In this document: piece by piece, positions 1 through 8,576 of the stretch | Numbering within the stretch: the stretch's first letter is position 1 | Layout: every line of letters begins with the position of its first letter | Assembly: GCA_003151415.1 (NCBI GenBank) | Contig: PLXK01000225.1 | Coordinates: forward strand, 18,236 to 55,256 | Length of the DNA: 37,021 nucleotides | From: Bacteroidota bacterium | GTDB lineage: Bacteria > Bacteroidota > Bacteroidia > Palsa-965 | Reading direction: 5' to 3' | The notes under the pieces: generated by a model | Told to the model about the DNA's origin: nothing | Databases searched by the model: none | Seen by the model: the letters and a program-made list of their open reading frames with translations, nothing else | Position numbers and translations under genes: made by a program

Positions 1-2
1 CA

Positions 3-1031
3 TGCGCTGTGCGCGGACACAGCAATGTGCAGGGAATAGGCTCTGTTGGCGTTACCCCCGTGCTGAAAGAGAAGGTGCTCGAAAAACTGCAACACATGCT
101 GGGCCGGGAGCTTCCATCCAAAACAGGGCTGGACACTATGCAATGCATGCAGGCTGCGCATGACAGAAAAATGGATGCTGCTTTCCTCATGGGAGGCAAT
201 TTATACGCTTCAAATCCGGACAGTACCTTTTCAGAAGAAGCGCTCAACCGCATTCCGTTCAAAGTGTTCCTGAACACCACACTCAACCAGGGGCATTTGT
301 TTGGTGTGGATGAAGAAGCCATCATTCTGCCGGTGGCCGCACGCGATGAAGAGAAACAGTCAACGACACAGGAAAGCATGTTCAGCTTTATCCGCTTGAG
401 CGACGGAGGCATTGTGCGGCTGAACAATGTAAGGTCAGAAAATGATATCCTCTGCGACATTGCCATTGGCGTGCTGGAGGAAAAAGATATCCGGTTTGCC
501 GAATACAAGAAACACAACAATGTGCGCCAGGCCATTGCTGCCACAATTCCGGGTTTTGAAAAAATAGAAAACATCGGAAACACAAAAAAGGAATTTCAGG
601 TAAGCGGAAGAATCCTGCACGAACCCTTTTTCCCCACACCCGACAAAAAAGCAAATTTCAAAACCATCGCCATTCCTCCGCTGAAAGGAGAAAAAGATGA
701 ATTCCGACTGATGAGTATCCGTAGTGAAGGCCAGTTCAATTCCATTGTCTACGAAGAATATGATTTATTCAGAAAACAGGAAGAAAGATGGATCGTTTTG
801 ATGAATCCGGAGGACATCGGAAAACTCGGAATTGCAGAAAATGATTTCATCACGCTTCACAATTCAACAGGTACTATGGAAAGACTGAAGGTAAAAGCAT
901 TCAATATCAGAGCCGGAAACCTGGCCGCTTATTATCCCGAAGCCAATATCCTGATTCCGCACACCACCGATTCCAGAAGCAAGACACCCTCTTTCAAGGC
1001 TGTGGCGGTGAAAGTGACTTTATCTGTCTGA
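3..1031 (+). CDS. FdhF/YdeP-family molybdopterin oxidoreductase, C-terminal part (5' truncated by window)
   Basis: This is the C-terminal ~340 residues of a molybdopterin (bis-MGD) oxidoreductase of the YdeP type; the frame is open to the left edge, so the start lies outside. The first visible residues carry RGHSNVQG, a signature of YdeP-like proteins, followed by MGGNLYASNPD and a region with NTTLNQGHL that fits the third cofactor-binding domain. The end, from about residue 235 of the visible part (SIRSEGQFNS, then NPEDIGKLGI), is a typical molybdopterin dinucleotide-binding C-terminal domain. Family members are about 750 residues, so roughly half is missing. The substrate is unknown: E. coli YdeP is linked to acid resistance and others resemble formate dehydrogenase alpha subunits without proven activity. 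Cofactor-assembly genes follow at once on the same strand, which fits a Mo enzyme. Family assignment is firm; the reaction is not. Confidence 0.85.
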   Translation, partial: CAVRGHSNVQGIGSVGVTPVLKEKVLEKLQHMLGRELPSKTGLDTMQCMQAAHDRKMDAAFLMGGNLYASNPDSTFSEEALNRIPFKVFLNTTLNQGHLFGVDEEAIILPVAARDEEKQSTTQESMFSFIRLSDGGIVRLNNVRSENDILCDIAIGVLEEKDIRFAEYKKHNNVRQAIAATIPGFEKIENIGNTKKEFQVSGRILHEPFFPTPDKKANFKTIAIPPLKGEKDEFRLMSIRSEGQFNSIVYEEYDLFRKQEERWIVLMNPEDIGKLGIAENDFITLHNSTGTMERLKVKAFNIRAGNLAAYYPEANILIPHTTDSRSKTPSFKAVAVKVTLSV

Positions 1032-1083
1032 TGATTTTCAACAACAACAACACGGTTTCAAATCTTAACTTACTTCTCAGGAA

Positions 1084-2316
1084 ATGACCAAGGCAAATAC
1101 GCAGGGAAAAGGAAAAACAATGATCTCGCCGGAGCAAGCCTGGAAAATAATTGCCAAAACCATCGGTAAACCGGCAACCGAATCCAAATCCATCACCGAC
1201 TCCCTGGGTTGCATCCTTGCAGCAAGTGTAAAAGCCCCTCTCGATCTTCCGGTATTTAGCAACAGCGCCATGGACGGGTTTGTCATCAGGCATTCGGATT
1301 TTAATGAAGGCCTGAGAACATTCCGCATTGCAGGAGTTATTGCTGCAGGAAAAACAAAACCCCTGCCGGCATTAAAGAAAGGTGAAGCTTACCGCATTTT
1401 TACGGGAGCAATGATTCCTTCGGGAGCTGACACCATTGTGATCAAAGAAAATACAAAGGAACTCGGACAAAATTTTCACATCCTCCAGACCGCTTTGAAT
1501 AAAGGCGCGAATATCCGTTTCCGCGCAGCGCAATTGAAAAAGGGAGATGCGGCCCTTGAAAAAGGACATCTTCTGGGTCCTGCAAGCATTGGATTTCTGG
1601 CCGGAATGGGGATAAACAAAGTTTCAGTTTATAAGAAACCGCGCATATCCATCATCGTTACCGGTGATGAACTTCAGGTGCAGGGCAAAAAACTCAGTCC
1701 GGGTCAAATCTATGAATCCAATTCCTTTGCTCTGCAAATGGCCCTTCGCGCAAGCGGCAATGAGCCTGTTTCGCTGGTACATGTAAAAGACAATGAAAAA
1801 CAAATCCGATCGGCCCTCGAAAAGGCATTGAAGGCATCCGACATCATTCTTCTTACCGGAGGGATTTCAGCCGGGGATTGCGATTTTGTAAAAACGGCTC
1901 TTCCGAAAACACGGATAAACTGTTTATTCTACAAGCTGGCACAAAAGCCCGGCAAACCGATTTATTACGGCAAAAAGAAAAACACGGCCATCTTTGCCCT
2001 TCCCGGAAATCCGGCATCGGTGCTGACCTGCTTTTATGAATATGTTTATCCCGCCTTGCGCATGATGAAGGGATTCAACAAACCCTTTTTGGAAAAAAGA
2101 CAATGCGTGCTGGCCAAAGAATACCGAAAAACAAGCGATTTTTCGTTGTTTCTGAAAGGCAAAACGGAAAACAACACCGTCCATATTCTTGAAGGGCAGG
2201 GGTCGGATACCATGCAGTCGTTCGCATTGGCAGATTGCCTGATCTATATGCCACCGGGAATACGGGTTGTTGAAAAGGGAACATCCGTCGAAACACATAT
2301 TATTCTCAATGGCTGA
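1084..2316 (+). CDS. moeA: Molybdopterin molybdenumtransferase MoeA
   Basis: MoeA inserts molybdate into adenylylated molybdopterin to give molybdenum cofactor in the cytoplasm. The 410-residue product has the expected length and motifs in order: SAMDGF near residue 60, the MPT-binding-fold segment VTGDEL near 195, LLTGGISAGD near 257 and ALPGNPAS near 305, then the C-terminal MoeA domain IV. The start is uncertain. ATG 1084 gives a 12-residue leader not expected in the family; ATG 1120 (MISPEQAW) matches the usual MoeA N-terminus and has an A-rich, AAGGAAA-containing upstream stretch. It lies 52 bases after the YdeP-like gene and 30 bases before mobA, so probable co-transcription with both. 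Confidence 0.93.
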   Translation: MTKANTQGKGKTMISPEQAWKIIAKTIGKPATESKSITDSLGCILAASVKAPLDLPVFSNSAMDGFVIRHSDFNEGLRTFRIAGVIAAGKTKPLPALKKGEAYRIFTGAMIPSGADTIVIKENTKELGQNFHILQTALNKGANIRFRAAQLKKGDAALEKGHLLGPASIGFLAGMGINKVSVYKKPRISIIVTGDELQVQGKKLSPGQIYESNSFALQMALRASGNEPVSLVHVKDNEKQIRSALEKALKASDIILLTGGISAGDCDFVKTALPKTRINCLFYKLAQKPGKPIYYGKKKNTAIFALPGNPASVLTCFYEYVYPALRMMKGFNKPFLEKRQCVLAKEYRKTSDFSLFLKGKTENNTVHILEGQGSDTMQSFALADCLIYMPPGIRVVEKGTSVETHIILNG

Positions 2317-2346
2317 TCCAATACCTTATGTTTAAAGCAAACAGGG

Positions 2347-2928
2347 ATGTCTGAAAAACCAAACGGAATTATTCTTGCCGGCGGCAAAAGCAGCAGGATG
2401 GGTGCCGAAAAGGGCCTGCTGAAAATCAATGGCACACCCATGATCGAGCTGGCCATCCGCGCACTGGAGCCGGTTGTTTCAAACATCCTGATCATTTCAG
2501 CCAACAGCAATTATCTGTATCTTGGCCGTCCGCTTTATCCCGACAGGATTGAGGATTGCGGTCCTTCGGGCGGCATTTATACAGGATTGCTTCATTCATC
2601 AACAGACATGAATATCGTATTGAGTTGTGACACTCCGAATATAACAAGCGCATTTCTGGAGTACCTGATTCTCCATGCAGCAGAAGAAGATGTGCTTGTT
2701 CCTGTGTCACTGGGCACAAAACACCCTTTGTCTGCCGTTTACAAAAAAGGTATGCAGGAGAAACTGATGGCCTGCATTGCTGCAGGAGAAAAGAAAATGA
2801 CAACGCTGCTCGGGCAGTTCCGTGTCAACTATCTGGACATGGACAAACAAACACAATTCGATTCCGAAATCCTGTTCCGGAACATCAATACACCGGAAGA
2901 ACTGCAAACAGAAAATAACCGTCACTAA
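2347..2928 (+). CDS. mobA: Molybdenum cofactor guanylyltransferase MobA
   Basis: MobA transfers GMP from GTP to Mo-molybdopterin, making the MGD form used by DMSO-reductase-family enzymes such as the YdeP-like protein just upstream. The N-terminus has the nucleotidyltransferase signature LAGGKSSRMGAEKG (residues 10-23) with the GTP-contacting Gly-rich loop and Lys, and LSCDTPN near residue 97 supplies the metal-binding Asp. Length (193 residues) is normal for MobA. Some Bacteroidota members of this family act as CTP-dependent MocA; the visible motifs do not settle this absolutely, but the neighbouring bis-MGD enzyme favours MobA. It starts 30 bases after moeA and stops 9 bases before the moaC-moaB fusion. 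Confidence 0.9.
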   Translation: MSEKPNGIILAGGKSSRMGAEKGLLKINGTPMIELAIRALEPVVSNILIISANSNYLYLGRPLYPDRIEDCGPSGGIYTGLLHSSTDMNIVLSCDTPNITSAFLEYLILHAAEEDVLVPVSLGTKHPLSAVYKKGMQEKLMACIAAGEKKMTTLLGQFRVNYLDMDKQTQFDSEILFRNINTPEELQTENNRH

Positions 2929-2937
2929 CATTTCCGT

Positions 2938-3849
2938 ATGGTCGATATCACACACAAAACATCCAGCCACAGAAGAGCCATAGCCAAAGCGGTTTTGAAA
3001 ACAAGTTCCGAAAAAACCATTGAGGCCATTGTCAAAAAACAGGTTCCCAAAGGCGATGTTTTCGAGATGGCAAAAGCCGCCGGCTTACTGGGTGTCAAAA
3101 AAACCAGTGATCTGATTCCGGATTGTCACCCCCTGCCAATTGAATATACAGCCATCCGGTATGAAATCAAAGGACTTGAGGTGCATATCGAAGTGGAGGT
3201 GCATACCGTATACAAAACCGGTGTGGAGGTGGAAGCCATGCACGGCGCATCTCTGGTTGCCTTGACGATGTATGATATGCTGAAACCCATCGACAAGGGG
3301 CTTGAAATCTGTTCCATCCGATTGATGGAAAAAATGGGCGGCAAAGCGGATTATACCGATACTTTCAAAAAAGATCTTAAAGCGGCAGTCATTGTTTGTT
3401 CGGATAGCGTTTCGGCTGGAAAAAAAGAAGACAAAGCCGGAAAAACCATCGAAGAAAAACTGAAAAGCCTGAACCTCGCCGTAACCGATTATGTGGTTAT
3501 CCCTGATGTACTCGAAACCATACAATCCGTCACCCTGGATCTGGTGGCAAACAAAACCGATCTCATTGTCCTTACCGGAGGTACCGGACTTTCTCCCAGA
3601 GACATCACCCCGGAAGCCATCCGCCCTTTACTCGACCGGGAAATCCCGGGAATTATGGAGGCTGCCAGAAGCTATGGACAGGATAGAACACCCTTCTCCA
3701 TGTTGTCAAGAGGTGTGGCCGGCATGAAAGGCAACACGCTCATACTCGCTCTTCCAGGTTCAACACGCGGAGCTCAGGAAAGCATGGATGCTCTATTTCC
3801 CTTTATTCTTCACATCTACCGCATCATTGAAGCCGCCCGGCACGACTAG
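2938..3849 (+). CDS. moaCB: Bifunctional MoaC / MoaB(MogA) molybdenum cofactor biosynthesis fusion protein
   Basis: Two enzymes are joined in one 303-residue chain. Residues 1-138 are MoaC (cyclic pyranopterin monophosphate synthase): [14 protein letters not shown] around 54-67 and the catalytic-loop match [10 protein letters not shown] (112-121, Lys116 corresponding to the catalytic Lys of E. coli MoaC), then LMEKMGGK. Residues 148-303 are a MoaB/MogA molybdopterin adenylyltransferase: CSDSVSAG near 154, [16 protein letters not shown] near 214 and ALPGSTRGA near 272. MoaC acts early and MogA late in the pathway, so the fusion joins non-consecutive steps; such fusions are known in Bacteroidota. 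MoaA, MoaD, MoaE and MoeB are not in the window and are presumably elsewhere. Confidence 0.93.
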   Translation: MVDITHKTSSHRRAIAKAVLKTSSEKTIEAIVKKQVPKGDVFEMAKAAGLLGVKKTSDLIPDCHPLPIEYTAIRYEIKGLEVHIEVEVHTVYKTGVEVEAMHGASLVALTMYDMLKPIDKGLEICSIRLMEKMGGKADYTDTFKKDLKAAVIVCSDSVSAGKKEDKAGKTIEEKLKSLNLAVTDYVVIPDVLETIQSVTLDLVANKTDLIVLTGGTGLSPRDITPEAIRPLLDREIPGIMEAARSYGQDRTPFSMLSRGVAGMKGNTLILALPGSTRGAQESMDALFPFILHIYRIIEAARHD

Positions 3850-4094
3850 GGAACAAATTATTCCACAATGTCCGGTCTGTCATTTTTTTTCTCCCGAAAA
3901 AGAAAGGCCCTTTTCCGTATTGCCGGGAATCCGAAGCTCCTATTCACCTTCTTAAGCCCAAAGTCCTCCCACTGAACGAATATTAAACCGGGTTAATACC
4001 GCCTGAACTATCTTCACTTTGTATTGAATAGGCAATCACCGTTTCATGCCGAAGCGGTTGATTTTCTGTCGTTTGTATTTAAATCGTAACGCCA

Positions 4095-4826
4095 ATGAAC
4101 CATCTGGAAGATTTTCCGACAACAGCGCCCAATGGCATAGAAAAAAAGTTTGCCGAGAACGAAACCCTCCGGTACAAGAAACAGCTTTTCAATCTTCAAA
4201 ATATACTCTTCGCAGAACAAAAACACAGTGTGCTGATCATCCTTCAGGGGATGGATGCGGCCGGTAAGGACGGAACAATCCGGCATGTTTTTTCAAGCAT
4301 GAATCCCATGGGAGTCAACATCAAGGCTTTCAAAATTCCCTCATCTGAAGAAAAGACGCATGATTTTTTGTGGAGAATACATCCCCACGCCCCGGCAACA
4401 GGAATGATAGAAATCTTCAACCGCTCCCACTACGAAGACATCCTCGTTCCATCTGTACACAAAACCATTTCCCGAAAAGGACTTGACAGCCGCTACGATT
4501 CCATCAACCATTTCGAGCAGCATCTGCGTGCCTCGGGTACGGTCATCCTGAAATTTTTTCTTCATATTTCAGAAGAAGAACAGGTGCTTCGCCTGAAAGA
4601 AAGACTCAACATTCCCCATAAAAAATGGAAATATGACCCTGCCGACAGCACCGAATTTTCTCACAGACAGGCTTACCTGAAAACCTATGAACGGATTTTT
4701 GAGCGCTGCGGAACCAAACAGCCCTGGTTCATTGTTCCTGCCGATCAGAAATGGTATAGAAATTTCTTTATTGCCCGGCAGGTCAGAAATACACTGAAGG
4801 CGCTCAAAATGAAATACCCCTCATGA
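4095..4826 (+). CDS. ppk2: Polyphosphate kinase 2 family protein (PPK2)
   Basis: Single-domain PPK2 of 243 residues. PPK2 enzymes move phosphate between polyphosphate and nucleotides, usually phosphorylating NMP or NDP at the expense of polyphosphate. The Walker A loop is GMDAAGKDG (residues 52-60), the Walker B/lid region is IFNRSHYEDIL (107-117), and the C-terminal half has the family's KFFLHISEEEQ and PWFIVPADQKWYRN segments. Class III members, which can take AMP up to ATP, share this short form and the HYED lid sequence, but class is inferred, not shown. A 37-base gap to the DUF748 gene suggests co-transcription. The 245-base spacer upstream has a weak promoter-like TCACTTTG at 4014-4021 (one mismatch to TAnnTTTG). 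Confidence 0.92.
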   Translation: MNHLEDFPTTAPNGIEKKFAENETLRYKKQLFNLQNILFAEQKHSVLIILQGMDAAGKDGTIRHVFSSMNPMGVNIKAFKIPSSEEKTHDFLWRIHPHAPATGMIEIFNRSHYEDILVPSVHKTISRKGLDSRYDSINHFEQHLRASGTVILKFFLHISEEEQVLRLKERLNIPHKKWKYDPADSTEFSHRQAYLKTYERIFERCGTKQPWFIVPADQKWYRNFFIARQVRNTLKALKMKYPS

Positions 4827-4863
4827 TGTTATTCCTGAGCGCCCATAAATTAATTTCAGTCAA

Positions 4864-7137
4864 ATGAAGAGTTTGTTTCTCCGCATTAAAAACAGGTTTC
4901 TAAGAATAACGGCCATTCTTCTGGTTAGTGTTACCGCACTTGTCATTGCCGTGATCATTTTCATTTCGCCCATTGCCAAATACCTCATCGAAAGATACAG
5001 CGAAGAATATACAGGCCGGAAAATGGAAATGAGCTGGCTGTATGTCAATCCCTTTACCGGACGTTTTCATGCCTATGGCTTTATCATTCATGAAAAGAAA
5101 AGCAAAAGCAATTTCATCTCTGTTGGCGATTGCTCGTTCAACATTTCCCTGCTTAAATTGCGTTCCAACAGCATTGATGTTTCTTCCATCACCCTCGACC
5201 ACCTCTGGATCAACATCGTTGAAAATAAATCGCAATTCAATTGGGACGGTTTTTTCAACAGCGATTCCACAAAAGCCAAACCGGCATCAAAAAAGGCCAA
5301 AGCGTGGGCCTTCTCGTTCAGGGACATCCGACTGTTGAACAGCGAGGTGGTTTACAACGAAACATCCATACCTGTACATTACAAGGCCACGAAACTGAAT
5401 GTGGAATGTGCAGCCATTCAATCAGACCTGGCCGCATCGGCATTTAAATACGATTTCACCTTCCAGGAAAAAAGCGGCAACGTCAGCGGATTGTTCAAAA
5501 TGAATTTCAAAAATAACGACTATGACCTGAAAACGGTCATGAAAGATTTTGACATGAAAACGCTTGACCAGTATCTCCGGGAAATGACCACCTATGGTTA
5601 TTTCTCCGCCATGCTGAATACCGACATTGATGCCAAAGGCAATTTCAGCAATGCGAAAAACCTCATTGCCACCGGCAAGCTGGCCCTCACCGATTTTCAT
5701 TTCGGCAAAAGTGCCAGTGAAGACTATCTGAGTTTCACCAAACTGGCATTCGATGTGGATACCCTGAGTCCGATGAACAGCAAGTATCTGTTTCGCTCGG
5801 TGTTTCTGGACAGCGCCTACGTGAAGTACCAGCTCTATGATTCGCTCGATAATTTTACACGAATGATCGGTTCCAAGGGCGAACAGGTCTCCACGGCCTA
5901 TACAGACCATGCGCGGGAAAACATCGTCTTCCAGATTGCTCATTACATCGCATTGGTGGCCGAAGACCTTATTCACAGTCAGTACCGGGCCGACGACTTC
6001 AAAATATCCAATGCCAAAGCCCTTTATGAAGATTATTCGCTCACACAAAAATTCGCCGTATCGGTGAGCCCACTCAATATCACTGCAGAGCATGTAGACA
6101 CACGGGCCAAACGCACCGATGTAACATTGCACACCAAACTCAACCCGTTTGGTGATCTGGACATCAAACTCAATGTCAATCCGCTGGATTTCGGAGATTT
6201 CGTTCTCAGTTACAACATCGGTCATGTTCCCGTACCCCTGTTTAACCCCTATTCTGTTTATTATACATCTTATCCATTCGACAAAGGCACGCTGGCTTTG
6301 AACGGCACCTGGGTTGTGAAAGACAAACAAATCGGCAGCAGCAATCATTTGCAGGTCGCAAATGCAACTCTGGCCACAAAGGTGAAAAAAGATGACACTA
6401 AAAAATTTCCCATACGCGTCGCCCTGTTTTTCGTACGGGATGTAGACCGCGAGATTGATCTGACCATACCCATTACAGGAAACCTGAACAACCCCAAATA
6501 CCATCTCCGCTCAGCCATCATTCAGGTGATCAGGAACCTTTTTGTCAAGCCTCCCTCTTTCCCTGTGCTCAAAGTCAAATCCGTTCTGGCTATTGAAAAC
6601 AAAAACTATGATCTTGTTGAGTGGCCCCTGATGAGCTCAAAAATGAATTTTATTCATGAAGCCCAATTGCGCAAGATAAGCCGGTACCTTTTCTTCCATC
6701 CCAAAGAAAGGATCACTGTCATTCCCTGTTATTTCGAATCACGGGAAAAAGAAGCCCTGTTGTTCTTTGAAGCAAAAAAGAGATTTTTTTGTCTTCAAAA
6801 TCACAAACCCGAAAGCCTGTTTAGCGGAAAAGACTCTGCTGAAACAAACCGACTGTCCATAAAAAACCGGGCTTTTGTGCATTATCTCAATCTCCAGAAT
6901 AACGCTTCATCAGAATTCACAACGCAAGGGAAGTGCCTGCTTCTTATCGGACAGGCAAAAGTGAACGAAGACTATCTCCGTCTGAACAACGAAAGAAAAC
7001 GATATCTGGAAAGCTATTTCAAAGAACACAACGAACCCGAACATTTAACTTTTGGGAAAACCGTCTCTGAAATTCCTGCTTCCGGATTTTCTCATTACCG
7101 TCTTTATTATTCCATTCCGGAGGAGGATAAGAAGTAA
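4864..7137 (+). CDS. DUF748 domain-containing (AsmA-like) envelope protein
   Basis: A 757-residue protein with one N-terminal membrane segment (about residues 12-38) followed by a long, beta-rich region expected in the periplasm. The stretch around residues 470-560 (LNGTWVVKDKQIGS, then DLTIPITGNLNNPKY) is the characteristic DUF748 core, and the 590-660 segment has the family's terminal part that resembles OmpA/Pal-like folds. DUF748 proteins are AsmA-related and are thought to bridge the periplasm, possibly in lipid transport; that role is family knowledge and not tested here. Adjacent to PPK2 with a short gap. No frameshift or truncation seen. Confidence 0.82.
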   Translation: MKSLFLRIKNRFLRITAILLVSVTALVIAVIIFISPIAKYLIERYSEEYTGRKMEMSWLYVNPFTGRFHAYGFIIHEKKSKSNFISVGDCSFNISLLKLRSNSIDVSSITLDHLWINIVENKSQFNWDGFFNSDSTKAKPASKKAKAWAFSFRDIRLLNSEVVYNETSIPVHYKATKLNVECAAIQSDLAASAFKYDFTFQEKSGNVSGLFKMNFKNNDYDLKTVMKDFDMKTLDQYLREMTTYGYFSAMLNTDIDAKGNFSNAKNLIATGKLALTDFHFGKSASEDYLSFTKLAFDVDTLSPMNSKYLFRSVFLDSAYVKYQLYDSLDNFTRMIGSKGEQVSTAYTDHARENIVFQIAHYIALVAEDLIHSQYRADDFKISNAKALYEDYSLTQKFAVSVSPLNITAEHVDTRAKRTDVTLHTKLNPFGDLDIKLNVNPLDFGDFVLSYNIGHVPVPLFNPYSVYYTSYPFDKGTLALNGTWVVKDKQIGSSNHLQVANATLATKVKKDDTKKFPIRVALFFVRDVDREIDLTIPITGNLNNPKYHLRSAIIQVIRNLFVKPPSFPVLKVKSVLAIENKNYDLVEWPLMSSKMNFIHEAQLRKISRYLFFHPKERITVIPCYFESREKEALLFFEAKKRFFCLQNHKPESLFSGKDSAETNRLSIKNRAFVHYLNLQNNASSEFTTQGKCLLLIGQAKVNEDYLRLNNERKRYLESYFKEHNEPEHLTFGKTVSEIPASGFSHYRLYYSIPEEDKK

Positions 7138-7250
7138 AATGAATGCCTCGAACTCTCCGGTTGGGCAAGGGCTCAAACAAACATTTGTCATGTGGGGCCA
7201 TTCAGAACCAGCGCTCATCGAAAAAGAGGGCGGCAGATGTAAAGCCGGAG

Positions 7251-7258
7251 TATATTTG
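7251..7258 (+). promoter_or_regulatory. Putative Bacteroidota -7 element (TATATTTG)
   Basis: TATATTTG matches the TAnnTTTG core exactly. Transcription starting a few bases downstream would leave a leader of about 40 bases before the ATG at 7304. No TTG lies at the usual -33 distance, so the call rests on the core only. Confidence 0.35.
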
Positions 7259-7303
7259 GGCAAGAATAAGCCTGAAAATTCAATCTCAAAACGCATTTGG
7301 GTC

Positions 7304-7690
7304 ATGAAAAGAACTGCACTTTTAATCCTCCTTGTCTTTGTCTTCGGCAATTTCCAGGCACAAAACAATCAAAAGGGGCCGCAGCAGGGGGTCGTTAAAA
7401 CGGACAAGAACTGCAAAATCGAATTCCTGGGATGCATGGACCACCTGGAGATTTATCTCTATGACAGCTCCTTTCAGGCCATGAACAATTCAGACATCAC
7501 CGGACAGGTGCAGTTTTACCATAACGACAAGACAATCACAACAGCTCCCTTGGTTCCTTACGGCAAAGAAGGTTTTACCGCAAAACTTCCAGTCAAAGCA
7601 TACAAAGAATGCCTGGTGAGGCTTGAAATCAGAAAAACCATTCTCTCGGCAAAGTTTGTCAACGAATGTGTTATTGCCCAAACCAAATAA
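7304..7690 (+). CDS. Small secreted protein of unknown function, four cysteines
   Basis: The open frame extends upstream into the DUF748 gene, but the ATG at 7304 begins a clear Sec signal peptide (charged MKR, a hydrophobic run, then a cut likely after FQAQ around residue 20), so this start is preferred. The mature ~108 residues contain four cysteines (two about six residues apart near residues 35-42, two in the C-terminal third), which could form two disulfides in the periplasm. The middle (TGQVQFYHNDK followed by VPYGKEGFTAKLP) resembles small secreted beta-sandwich proteins of Bacteroidota of the type found near metal-efflux genes, but this is an impression, not a firm family match. Function unknown. 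Confidence 0.7.
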   Translation: MKRTALLILLVFVFGNFQAQNNQKGPQQGVVKTDKNCKIEFLGCMDHLEIYLYDSSFQAMNNSDITGQVQFYHNDKTITTAPLVPYGKEGFTAKLPVKAYKECLVRLEIRKTILSAKFVNECVIAQTK

Positions 7691-7820
7691 TGCCCTTCAC
7701 CTTCTTTTAATTGTTCGGAAAAACAAGGTGTTTTTAATCCAAACACGCTAATTTAGCCACGCTTAAGCAAGACCTTCGAATGCTCCATGCAGACGGGTTG
7801 CCGCTTCTTAAGTTCGTGTC

Positions 7821-8558
7821 ATGAAAGCCCTCTTACCCCTTTTACTTGGTCTTCTTCACTGCTTTCCGATCGTCGCACAAAAAGTGATGCCTCTCTCCAT
7901 TTCCCGGCTTGTAAACAACTTCTATATATACACCACCTGTCAGCCGGTTAACGGGGAGCCTTTTCCGTCCAACAGCATGTATGTTGTCACCAGCGCTGGA
8001 GTCATCCTCATCGACACGCCCTGGGATGAAAATCAGACAAAACCCTTGCTCGATTCCATATGGAAAAGACATGCCCAAAAGGTCGTTCTCTGCGTGGTCA
8101 CCCATTTTCATGACGACCGCACCGCAGGCCTGGATATACTGAAAGAAAACGGAGTGACTACCTACTCTTCGTCTCAGAGCAAAGTGCTGGGCATGGAAAG
8201 ATCAGACAAGCTGGCCATGCATTGTTTTTTAAAAGACACGACGTTTATAACCGGCAACATTTCCTTTGAAACCTTTTATCCTGGAGAAGGGCATACAAAA
8301 GACAATCTGGTTATTTGGTTTCCGGAACAGAAAATACTATACGGCGGCTGTCTGGTCAAAAGCAGCGAAACAAAGAGCCTGGGAAATACGGCCGATGCCA
8401 ATCTGAAAGCATGGCCGGGAACAATCGGACGCCTCATACAGAAATACCCCCATGCCAGGTATGTCATTCCGGGGCATCAGGGCTGGAAAAACAAACGCGC
8501 TTTGAAACACACCTTACACCTTTTGAAACGTTCCGGAAAATACTATTTTTATCATTGA
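7821..8558 (+). CDS. Subclass B1 metallo-beta-lactamase
   Basis: A 245-residue periplasmic zinc hydrolase with a Sec signal peptide ending near VAQ (residues 18-20). All subclass B1 zinc ligands are present: Zn1 site His95, His97 (THFHDDRTAG) and His158 (GEGHTKDN); Zn2 site Asp99, Cys177 (YGGCLVKS) and His219 (VIPGHQGW). Lys180, three residues after the Cys, corresponds to Lys224, which contacts the beta-lactam carboxylate, and SLGNTADAN (187-194) matches the Asn233 region. In these blocks it resembles the BlaB/IND/CcrA group. Length equals that of known B1 enzymes. Expected activity is hydrolysis of penicillins, cephalosporins and carbapenems. LLHC in the signal peptide is not a lipobox because the residue before Cys is His. 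No mobile-element sequence is nearby, suggesting an intrinsic gene. DUF1697 follows after 18 bases. Confidence 0.9.
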   Translation: MKALLPLLLGLLHCFPIVAQKVMPLSISRLVNNFYIYTTCQPVNGEPFPSNSMYVVTSAGVILIDTPWDENQTKPLLDSIWKRHAQKVVLCVVTHFHDDRTAGLDILKENGVTTYSSSQSKVLGMERSDKLAMHCFLKDTTFITGNISFETFYPGEGHTKDNLVIWFPEQKILYGGCLVKSSETKSLGNTADANLKAWPGTIGRLIQKYPHARYVIPGHQGWKNKRALKHTLHLLKRSGKYYFYH

Positions 8559-8576
8559 ACCTTTACATTCTATACG

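Noticed and set aside
3880-3920. T-rich run and AAAGGCCCTTT palindrome after the moaC-moaB gene as a terminator
   Set aside because: The T-run precedes the small palindrome instead of following it, and the stem is only about 5 bp.
5422-6504. Long minus-strand open frame opposite the DUF748 gene
   Set aside because: Shadow of the real gene: no family motif, unusual composition, and the plus-strand frame shows clear domain similarity throughout.
7854-7865. LLHC in the beta-lactamase signal peptide read as a lipobox
   Set aside because: The residue before Cys is His, which does not fit the small residue required, and a normal signal peptidase I site follows at VAQ.
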